From: Agrobacterium tumefaciens
GTDB lineage: Bacteria; Pseudomonadota; Alphaproteobacteria; Rhizobiales; Rhizobiaceae
Assembly (NCBI RefSeq): GCF_005221325.1
Contig: NZ_CP039888.1
Location: 2,369,501-2,433,500, forward strand
DNA length: 64,000 nt
Direction: 5' to 3'
Positions within the stretch are counted from its first letter, which is position 1. Every line of letters starts with the position of its first letter. Positions 58,090 through 64,000 of this stretch are shown one piece after another. A program made the translations under genes and the position numbers. The notes under the pieces were generated by a model that did no database searches, was not told the origin of the DNA, and saw only the letters and a list, made by a program, of their open reading frames with translations.

Positions 58090-58810
58090 CCCCTCCAGGC
58101 AACAGAGAGAACAACCTTCGCTGCTTGTCGTCCTGCATCAGGAACGTTCCACGCCCGGCCGCGTCGGCCAGATACTGGTGGAAAAGGGATATCGCCTGGA
58201 TATAAGGCGGCCGGCACTCGGTGATGACCTGCCGCAAACGCTGGCGAAACATGCCGGCGCCATCATCTTCGGCGGCCCGATGAGCGCAAATGACCCGCAT
58301 GATTATGTCAAAGCCGAAATCGACTGGCTGAAGGTGCCACTGAAGGAAAACAAGCCCTTTCTCGGCATCTGTCTCGGCGCGCAGATGCTGTCCAAACATC
58401 TGGGCGGCAGGGTCGAGGCCGACAGGGAGGGCAAGGTGGAAATCGGCTGGTATCCGCTTCACGCCACCGAACACGGGCGACTTCTGATGCCGCATTGGCC
58501 GAAGATGGTCTATCATTTCCACAAGGAAGGGTTCGAGCTGCCACGCGGAGCCGAACTTCTGGCATCGGGAGAGACCTATCCCAACCAGGCCTATCGTTAT
58601 GGAAAAAATGCCTGGGGACTGCAGTTTCACGCCGAACTCACGCGCGCCATGATGCATAGCTGGGTGGTGCGCGGTGCGCAGCGTTTCGGCATGCCCAATG
58701 CGCAGGTCGGCAGCCAGCATCTGGAAGGCCGCATGCTGTTCGACACACCGCTCAGGGCATGGCTCGGCAATTTTCTCGATCTGGTTTTTGAAGGCAAGGC
58801 GCAGCGCTGA
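58079..58810 (+). CDS. Class I glutamine amidotransferase-like protein
   Basis: This 243-residue protein has the triad-type GATase fold: the nucleophile in FLGICLGAQMLSKHLGG (Cys about residue 98), and His in WGLQFHAELTRAMM (about 184). It resembles GMP-synthase glutaminase-like proteins that stand alone and often act on peptides or glutathione-like amides rather than making GMP. Translation overlaps the TerB gene by 11 bp, so coupling is likely. The partner synthetase, if any, is not in the window. Confidence 0.87.
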   Translation: MLFDPSRQQREQPSLLVVLHQERSTPGRVGQILVEKGYRLDIRRPALGDDLPQTLAKHAGAIIFGGPMSANDPHDYVKAEIDWLKVPLKENKPFLGICLGAQMLSKHLGGRVEADREGKVEIGWYPLHATEHGRLLMPHWPKMVYHFHKEGFELPRGAELLASGETYPNQAYRYGKNAWGLQFHAELTRAMMHSWVVRGAQRFGMPNAQVGSQHLEGRMLFDTPLRAWLGNFLDLVFEGKAQR

Positions 58811-58822
58811 GACCTTACGGTG

Positions 58823-60055
58823 TCATTGCGGCGCGTCCAGATTGTCGATCTTGCGCAGCTTGGAAAAACCAAGCGCCCAGATGACCGCCACCGCAAGCGT
58901 GCCCGCCCCGCCGATGACAACGGCCGGAACCGCCCCCACGACATGGGCCATGGTGCCGGCGCGAAACTCACCCAATTCGTTCGATGCGCCCACGAACACC
59001 ATGTTCACGGCATTCACGCGCCCGCGCACCTCGTCCGGCGTCCAGAGCGCAATCAGGGTCTCGCGCACATAGACCGACACCATGTCCGATGCACCCATGA
59101 CCACCAGCGCGGCAATAGACAGCCACGCGGTTTGCGAAAGCCCGAAGACCACGGTGGAAACACCGAAGAGACCGACGCCGACAAACATCAGCAGACCGGC
59201 ATGGTGCCGGATGGGTCTGAACGCCAGAATGACCGCAACCGTGATGGCCCCAATGCCTGGTGCCGCGCGCAAGAGCCCGAGGCCCCACGGCCCGAGCGTC
59301 AGCACTTCCTTGGCAAAGATCGGCATCAACGCGACAGCACCACCCAGCAGGACAGCGAAAAGGTCGAGCGAGATCGCTCCAAGAACGATCTTCTCCTGCG
59401 AGATGAATTTGAACCCGGCCAGCATGGTTTCAAGGCTGATCGCTTTTGCCGGGCCGCGTTGTTCCGGCTTGCGGATGGCCACCGCAAGCGTTGCAGACAG
59501 GATGAAAAGCACGAACGCCACACTATAGGCGACGGACGCACCGAGGCCATAAAGCAGACCACCGGCAACCGGGCCGAGGATCGACGCCATCTGCCAGGAA
59601 GACGAATTCCAGGCGATCGCGTTCGGTAAATCCTCGACGGGCACGAGATTGGGCCCCAGCGACTGGACCGCCGGCCCCATGAAGGCCCGCTCAATGCCGA
59701 AGACGACGAGAATGGCGAAGACCGGCCAGGGCGAAAAGCTGTGCGTCAGGGTGAGACTGAGGAGCGCCACAGCACAGAGCGCCGCAATCAGCAGGCATAT
59801 GGCCATGATGCGCCGGCGATTGTGCCGGTCGGCGACCGTTCCCGTGACAAGGATCAAAAGCAGCGATGGCAGAAACTGGAAAAGACCGATCAGGCCGAGA
59901 TAGAACGCGTTGCCTGTCACCTCATACATCTGCCAGCCGACGGAAACGCTGACGATCTGGATGGCGAAAGCCGAAAAAAACCGGGCGCTGAAGAAGCGGC
60001 GATAGGAACTGTGCCGGAATGCGCCAAAGCGGTTTTCGGCAGAAGGCAGGGACAT
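58823..60055 (-). CDS. MFS transporter (EntS/MFS_3-like exporter)
   Basis: This 410-residue membrane protein has about 12 hydrophobic helices and the pattern of the EntS/DUF894 branch: RFGAFRHSSYRRFFSARFFSAFAIQIVSVSVGW at the start, GTVADRHNRRRIM in the loop between helices 2 and 3, and FGIERAFMGPAVQSLGPNLV. Such proteins export siderophores or drugs; the substrate here is unknown. It converges with the amidotransferase gene and has a weak ribosome-binding site. Confidence 0.9.
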   Translation of the reverse strand: MSLPSAENRFGAFRHSSYRRFFSARFFSAFAIQIVSVSVGWQMYEVTGNAFYLGLIGLFQFLPSLLLILVTGTVADRHNRRRIMAICLLIAALCAVALLSLTLTHSFSPWPVFAILVVFGIERAFMGPAVQSLGPNLVPVEDLPNAIAWNSSSWQMASILGPVAGGLLYGLGASVAYSVAFVLFILSATLAVAIRKPEQRGPAKAISLETMLAGFKFISQEKIVLGAISLDLFAVLLGGAVALMPIFAKEVLTLGPWGLGLLRAAPGIGAITVAVILAFRPIRHHAGLLMFVGVGLFGVSTVVFGLSQTAWLSIAALVVMGASDMVSVYVRETLIALWTPDEVRGRVNAVNMVFVGASNELGEFRAGTMAHVVGAVPAVVIGGAGTLAVAVIWALGFSKLRKIDNLDAPQ

Positions 60056-60190
60056 CGGCTGGGTGCTCGCGAGACAATATGAGAGCTTTGCAATAGAGCG
60101 ATATGGCAGGAATCACCAGCCCTCAACAGCGGGATGACGAAAAGTGTGAGCGATTTTCGCCTGAAATCCCGCACAAAGCCTTGAATCAGA

Positions 60191-60219
60191 TTGGTCTGAT
60201 CGCCGGTCGACCAGACCAA
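60191..60219. promoter_or_regulatory. Inverted repeat upstream of yggT (candidate operator)
   Basis: TTGGTCTG (60191-60198) and CAGACCAA (60212-60219) are perfect 8-bp arms with a 13-base spacer, itself containing GGTCGACC. It lies in the 245-bp divergent region between the MFS gene and yggT. The symmetric GGTC..GACC pattern resembles GntR/FadR-type sites, but no such regulator is next to it. Confidence 0.45.
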
Positions 60220-60300
60220 AGATCATTACGATCTGGCGGAACACTTGCCGGTTCATGCGTCAATGTCTAAATGTCTAGCAACCAAGATACGGAGATATTG

Positions 60301-60591
60301 ATGCTTGCCCTGTTTCAGACCATCGATCTGGCCTTGAACCTCTATACGTGGGTGCTGATCGCCAGCGCTATTTTTTCCTGGCTTTACGCCTTCAACGTCA
60401 TCAATTCCCGCAACCAGTTCGTGAACGCCATCGGGAGTTTCCTGGTCAATGTCACGGAACCGGCCCTGCGCCCCATCCGCCGCATTCTGCCCAATCTCGG
60501 CGGTATCGATATTTCGCCGATCATCCTGCTGCTGATCATCTTCTTCATCCGCTCCTTCATGTGGAACACGCTTTATCCGATGACCGTTTGA
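60301..60591 (+). CDS. YggT family membrane protein
   Basis: This 96-residue protein has two membrane helices (about 8-30, [23 protein letters not shown], and about 70-90, [23 protein letters not shown]), with the family motif [23 protein letters not shown] between them. YggT proteins occur with yggU (DUF167) and are linked to cell division, osmotic stress or cofactor membrane biology without an established mechanism. The ATG at 60301 has GGAG upstream. The following yggU copy is broken. Confidence 0.92.
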   Translation: MLALFQTIDLALNLYTWVLIASAIFSWLYAFNVINSRNQFVNAIGSFLVNVTEPALRPIRRILPNLGGIDISPIILLLIIFFIRSFMWNTLYPMTV

Positions 60592-60898
60592 ACGGCCTCT
60601 GACGAAAACACGATGATCATGTCCGCCTGTCGGTTCGCCTGACGCCGAACGGCGGGCGGGATGTGATCGATGGCGTGGAACAGGATGCGGACGGAAACGC
60701 GCATCTGAAAGCCCGTGTCAGCGCCGTGCCGGAAGATGGAAAGGCGAACAAGGCCCTCATTGTTTTGCTGGCAAAAAAATCGGCCTGCCTAAATCTTCAA
60801 TCACCTTCATTTCAGGCGAAACAGCGCGTAAAAAAATCCTCCGGATCGATACCGACCCGGAGGATTTCGAAAAGCTTTTTAAAAAGCTGGCGGTTTAG
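60588..60898 (+). pseudogene. Broken yggU (DUF167/UPF0235) gene with a nonsense codon and a frameshift
   Basis: The remnant starts at a TTG overlapping the yggT stop and reads Leu/Met-Asn-Gly-Leu, then TGA at 60600-60602 where the family usually has Trp, then RKHDDHVRLSVRLTPNGGRD, VSAVPEDGKANKALIVLLAKK. After codons for AKK the frame slips: the A-run at 60773-60779 has seven A where eight are needed to continue as IGLPKSSITFISGETARKKI and then DTDPEDFEKLFKKLAV with stop at 60898. The two lesions are independent, so a real inactivation is likely, although each could in principle be a sequence error. Confidence 0.85.
60830..60867 (-). terminator. Terminator of ppa inside the yggU remnant
   Basis: AAATCCTCCGG (60834-60844) and CCGGAGGATTT (60857-60867) form a perfect 11-bp stem around a 12-base loop. 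On the minus strand the second arm continues into seven T residues (60836-60830). It starts 37 bp after the ppa stop at 60904 and lies within the coding end of yggU. Confidence 0.85.
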
Positions 60899-60903
60899 GC
60901 CTA

Positions 60904-61437
60904 TCAGCCCTGTGCCTTGTAACGCTCGATAGCTTCGATGATCAGCTTCTTGGCGACGTCGACATCCTGCCAGCCGCCCATCTTCACCCACTTGCCGGGC
61001 TCCAGATCCTTGTAGTGCTCGAAGAAATGTTCGATCTGCTTCAGCGTGATTTCCGGCAGGTCGGTGTAATTGTGGACCTTGTCGTAACGGCGCGTCAGCT
61101 TCGGAGCCGGAACGGCGAGGATCTTCTCGTCCTTGCCGCCATCATCTTCCATGATCATCACGCCGATAGGGCGGACATTGATCACGCAGCCGGGAACCAG
61201 CGGACGGGTGTTGCAGATGAGAACATCGATCGGGTCGCCGTCGTCGGACAGCGTGTGCGGCACGAAGCCATAGTTACCCGGATAGGTCATCGGCGTGTAA
61301 AGGAAGCGATCGACGATCAGCGCACCGGCATCCTTGTCCATCTCGTACTTGATCGGGTGTCCCCCCACCGGCACTTCAACGATGACATTCACGTCATCCG
61401 GCGGGTTCTTGCCTATGGAAATTGCATCGATACGCAT
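60904..61437 (-). CDS. ppa: Inorganic pyrophosphatase (soluble, family I)
   Basis: This 177-residue enzyme hydrolyses pyrophosphate to drive biosynthesis. The signature [12 protein letters not shown] carries three active-site aspartates, with [34 protein letters not shown] before it and [33 protein letters not shown] after. Length is normal for the bacterial family. It converges on the yggU remnant and terminates there. Confidence 0.97.
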   Translation of the reverse strand: MRIDAISIGKNPPDDVNVIVEVPVGGHPIKYEMDKDAGALIVDRFLYTPMTYPGNYGFVPHTLSDDGDPIDVLICNTRPLVPGCVINVRPIGVMIMEDDGGKDEKILAVPAPKLTRRYDKVHNYTDLPEITLKQIEHFFEHYKDLEPGKWVKMGGWQDVDVAKKLIIEAIERYKAQG

Positions 61438-61596
61438 TCGCTTCCCTCATTCGACGGGTTGGATTTGGTTTTCGATACTGGGAAAGTCGCCGCATTGCAA
61501 CACGGCTTTGGGCGCATAGGGCAGAATGAGCGATTTGAGGCCATAGCGATAACGCATCGCCCGCCAAGAAATGAAACCGGTGCTAAAATTCCCCCG

Positions 61597-62103
61597 TCAG
61601 TTCCAGACGAAACCGACCTTGCGTAACGACTTGCCGCCGAAATCTTCCATGCCTTCGGCAATGTCGCGGCCGCCATGCGAACGGAAGAACCGATTGGCGA
61701 CGTCACTGTCTTCGAGGCACCAAACGACGATGCCATTGCAGCCAAGCGACGTCAGCAGCCTGCGGGCCTCCGTGAACAGCAGTGAGCCGAGCCCAATGCC
61801 CTGATATTCCGGCCGCAGATAAAGTTCGTAAATCTCGCCGTCATGCGGCAGCCCGCGTGCGCGGCTCAAGCCCAGCGTCGCATAGCCTGCAACCACACCG
61901 GCCACTTCCACCACCAGCATGGTGGCGGAACCTCGGGTCGCCTTCTTCCACCAGCCTTCACCCCGGCGCTCGAGCATTTGCGTCAACGGCCGGTGCGGGA
62001 TCAACCCCGCATAGGCCTGTTGCCACGAGAGACGGTGCGCCTCGGAGATGGCGCGCGCATCATGCGGCTCGGCACGGCGAACATCGATGGATAACGTTTT
62101 CAT
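61597..62103 (-). CDS. GNAT family N-acetyltransferase
   Basis: This 168-residue acetyltransferase has the acetyl-CoA loop LRPEYQGIGLGSLLFTEARRLL (R-x2-Q-G-x-G, about residues 97-118), preceded by EIYELYL and followed by IVVWCLEDSDVANRFFRSHGG. The substrate could be a protein amino group or a small amine; it is not predictable. It lies alone between ppa and typA. A TTAA-N7-TTAA element, the CtrA binding pattern, lies about 98-112 bp upstream of its start. Confidence 0.9.
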   Translation of the reverse strand: MKTLSIDVRRAEPHDARAISEAHRLSWQQAYAGLIPHRPLTQMLERRGEGWWKKATRGSATMLVVEVAGVVAGYATLGLSRARGLPHDGEIYELYLRPEYQGIGLGSLLFTEARRLLTSLGCNGIVVWCLEDSDVANRFFRSHGGRDIAEGMEDFGGKSLRKVGFVWN

Positions 62104-62200
62104 AACGCGATTCTGGCCCCGGCCACGGAAACTTGCCAGTCATAAAGGTTAACGCCGGCAGGCTTACCCACAGCCTATTCATGTGGACGACCAAGAAAAA

Positions 62201-62215
62201 TTAACGCATCCTTAA
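62201..62215. promoter_or_regulatory. CtrA-like site upstream of the GNAT gene
   Basis: TTAA (62201-62204), seven bases, TTAA (62212-62215), continuing as TTAACC. This matches the full CtrA consensus TTAA-N7-TTAA(C). A GGTTAAC element at 62147-62153 adds another half-site. CtrA is the cell-cycle master regulator of alphaproteobacteria. Functional binding is not shown. Confidence 0.45.
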
Positions 62216-62266
62216 CCTTTCGCACAAGCTCCTTTCGACTCATGCACACATAAAAACGAAAGCATA

Positions 62267-62295
62267 AAAAAACCCGGCTCAAGGCCGGGTTTTTC
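62267..62295. terminator. Bidirectional terminator between typA and the GNAT gene
   Basis: AAAAAACCCGGC, loop TCAAG, GCCGGGTTTTT: a 6-bp GC stem flanked by A and T runs, so it can work in both directions. It lies 24 bp after the typA stop and so ends typA transcription. Confidence 0.9.
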
Positions 62296-62318
62296 AAATT
62301 CGTGACGACTAACCGCAA

Positions 62319-64000
62319 TCAGATTGCGAGCTTGGCCTTTTCAAAGCGCTTGCGGTCGTTTGCATCGAGGAACATCTTGCGCAGACGGATGGACTTCGGC
62401 GTCACTTCCATCAGTTCGTCTTCCTGAATCCAGGAGAGGGCGCGGTCGAGCGTCATGCGGATCGGCGGCGTCAGCTTGACGGCTTCGTCCTTGCCGGCGG
62501 CGCGGATGTTGGTCAGCTGCTTGCCCTTCAGCACGTTCACTTCGAGATCGTTGTCGCGCGTGTGAATACCGATGATCATGCCAGCGTAAACCTTTTCACC
62601 CGGCTCGATGATCATCGGGCCGCGATCTTCCAGGTTGAACATGGCGTAGGCAACAGCTTCGCCCGAACCGTTGGACAGGAGAACACCGTTGACGCGACCG
62701 GCAATCTGGCCCTTGAAGGGCTGATAGTCGTGGAACAGACGGTTCATGATGGCCGTACCGCGCGTGTCGGTCAGCAGTTCCGACTGGTAGCCGATCAGAC
62801 CACGGGTCGGAGCGTAAAACTTCAGACGAACGCGATTGCCGCCGGAAGGACGAAGCTCGGCCATTTCAGCCTTGCGCTCGGACATCTTCTGAACGACGAC
62901 GCCGGAATGCTCTTCATCGACGTCGATCACGACTTCTTCGATCGGCTCCAAGAGGGTGCCGTTCTCATCCTTGTGCATCACGACGCGCGGACGCGAAACG
63001 GCAAGCTCGAAGCCTTCGCGGCGCATGGTTTCGATGAGAACCGCCAGCTGCAATTCGCCACGGCCGGACACGAAGAACGAATCCTTGCCTTCGGCTTCTT
63101 CGATCTTCAGCGCGACGTTGCCTTCGGCTTCCTTGAACAGACGGTCGCGGATAACGCGGCTCGTAACCTTGTCGCCTTCGGTACCGGCCAGCGGGCTGTC
63201 GTTAACGATGAACGACATGGTAACGGTCGGCGGATCGATCGGCTGCGCGGTCATCGCCTCGGTGACGGACGGATCACAGAAGGTGTCTGCGACAGTGCCC
63301 TTGGAAAGGCCGGCGATGGCAACGATGTCGCCCGCATGGGCTTCTTCGATGGCCGTGCGCTCGATGCCGCGGAAAGCGAGGATCTTGGAAATACGGCCGT
63401 TTTCGATCGTCTTTCCGTCCTGGCCAAGCACCTTCACGGCCTGGTTCGGCTTGATCGAACCGGAAGCAATGCGGCCGGTGATGATGCGGCCGAGGAAGGG
63501 GTTGGCTTCGAGGATCGTGCCGATTAGACGGAACGGACCTTCTTCAACCTTGGGCTCCGGAACATGTTCGAGAACCAGATCGAGCAACGGTGCGAGACCC
63601 TGATCCTTCGGACCCTCCGGGTTGACGTTCATCCAGCCGTCGCGGCCAGAACCGTACAGGATCGGGAAGTCGAGCTGCTCGTCGGTGGCGTCAAGGTTCG
63701 CGAAAAGGTCGAACACTTCGTTGATGACTTCTTCATGGCGGCCATCCGGACGGTCGATCTTGTTGATCGCGACGATCGGGCGAAGACCAACCTTCAGCGC
63801 CTTGCTGACCACGAACTTGGTCTGCGGCATCGGGCCTTCGGAGCTGTCGACCAGAACGATCGCGCCATCCACCATCGACAGGATACGCTCGACTTCGCCG
63901 CCGAAGTCGGCGTGGCCGGGGGTGTCGACGATGTTGATGCGAACACCCTTCCACTCCACCGAGGTCGCCTTGGCGAGAATGGTGATACCGCGTTCCTTTT
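62319..64000 (-). CDS. typA: Translational GTPase TypA/BipA, 5' end outside the window
   Basis: The visible 560 C-terminal codons include the G2-G4 region: ERGITILAKATSVEWKGV, then the G3 motif VDTPGHADFGGEVERIL and the G4 motif NKIDRPDGR. These are followed by EF-Tu domain II, EF-G-like domains III and V, and the TypA-specific C-terminal domain (KLTPPIRMTLDRALSWIQEDELMEVTPKSIRLRKMFLD). The P-loop and about 40-50 N-terminal residues are beyond the right edge. TypA binds the ribosome and helps growth under stress. Its transcript ends at the terminator at 62267-62295. Confidence 0.96.
   Translation of the reverse strand, partial: KERGITILAKATSVEWKGVRINIVDTPGHADFGGEVERILSMVDGAIVLVDSSEGPMPQTKFVVSKALKVGLRPIVAINKIDRPDGRHEEVINEVFDLFANLDATDEQLDFPILYGSGRDGWMNVNPEGPKDQGLAPLLDLVLEHVPEPKVEEGPFRLIGTILEANPFLGRIITGRIASGSIKPNQAVKVLGQDGKTIENGRISKILAFRGIERTAIEEAHAGDIVAIAGLSKGTVADTFCDPSVTEAMTAQPIDPPTVTMSFIVNDSPLAGTEGDKVTSRVIRDRLFKEAEGNVALKIEEAEGKDSFFVSGRGELQLAVLIETMRREGFELAVSRPRVVMHKDENGTLLEPIEEVVIDVDEEHSGVVVQKMSERKAEMAELRPSGGNRVRLKFYAPTRGLIGYQSELLTDTRGTAIMNRLFHDYQPFKGQIAGRVNGVLLSNGSGEAVAYAMFNLEDRGPMIIEPGEKVYAGMIIGIHTRDNDLEVNVLKGKQLTNIRAAGKDEAVKLTPPIRMTLDRALSWIQEDELMEVTPKSIRLRKMFLDANDRKRFEKAKLAI

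Noticed and set aside
57601..58810. TerB plus amidotransferase as a tellurite-resistance or defence island
   Set aside because: No other ter, nuclease or defence genes are near. The genes continue a conserved heme/Mic60 operon with normal composition.

Overview
The window is about 64 kb of GC-rich chromosome from an alphaproteobacterium of the order Rhizobiales, most likely the genus Agrobacterium (A. tumefaciens/fabrum complex). The evidence is gene content and order: an F1-only atpHAGDC operon, an mdh-sucCDAB-lpd block, sdhCDAB, an ALA synthase type hemA, an alphaproteobacterial mitofilin (Mic60) gene after hemCD, an Omp19-like lipoprotein and an ETF-beta type lysine methyltransferase. The genus assignment rests on recognition of the proteins, not on a database search. 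Almost everything is core chromosome. I see no phage, insertion sequence, CRISPR array, rRNA or tRNA.

Layout. (1) 1-5972: an amino-sugar locus. A sugar ABC permease (cut by the window edge) and a Gfo/Idh/MocA oxidoreductase diverge from a GntR/UTRA regulator, a SIS-domain sugar-phosphate isomerase/deaminase, nagA and a ROK kinase. Together they could take up, phosphorylate, deacetylate and deaminate N-acetylglucosamine-type sugars. (2) 5979-11177: FAD monooxygenase, PAP2 phosphatase, dxr, hemA with a textbook class II FNR/FixK promoter, and a small glycine-zipper lipoprotein. (3) 11352-17483: tamA-tamB, the outer-membrane translocation and assembly module. (4) 17652-21091: an orphan cheW, a soluble twin-PAS chemoreceptor with a C-terminal WxxF tail, and fdhD. 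(5) 21356-26379: the F1 ATP synthase operon on the minus strand. (6) 26641-32630: membrane protein, priA, xerC, TraB/GumN protein, DUF2867 protein and cytochrome b561. (7) 32757-42879: the minus-strand TCA block mdh-sucC-sucD-sucA-sucB-MAPEG-LysE-lpdA. (8) 43058-48490: zapE, the Omp19-like inhibitor lipoprotein and sdhCDAB. (9) 48796-52671: a small secreted protein, then a tight operon tsaD-gpsA-YciI-EVE-METTL20 homologue. (10) 52742-58810: hemC-hemD-mic60-hemY-terB-glutamine amidotransferase. (11) 58823-64000: MFS exporter, yggT, a doubly broken yggU (DUF167) gene, ppa, a GNAT acetyltransferase and the 3' part of typA.

The genes read as a respiratory and central-carbon core. SdhCDAB, the 2-oxoglutarate dehydrogenase parts, succinyl-CoA synthetase and malate dehydrogenase feed the ATP synthase, while succinyl-CoA and the hemA/hemC/hemD products supply tetrapyrrole for the respiratory chain.

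The most interesting observations are regulatory or evolutionary. They are the hemA class II FNR promoter; a Shine-Dalgarno sequence separated from sucA by a perfect hairpin; AT-rich palindromes upstream of mdh and of the chemoreceptor; a yggU pseudogene with two independent lesions whose 3' end doubles as the ppa terminator; and the Mic60 and METTL20 homologues, which link this genome to mitochondrial ancestry. I did not find a convincing wholly novel multi-gene system.
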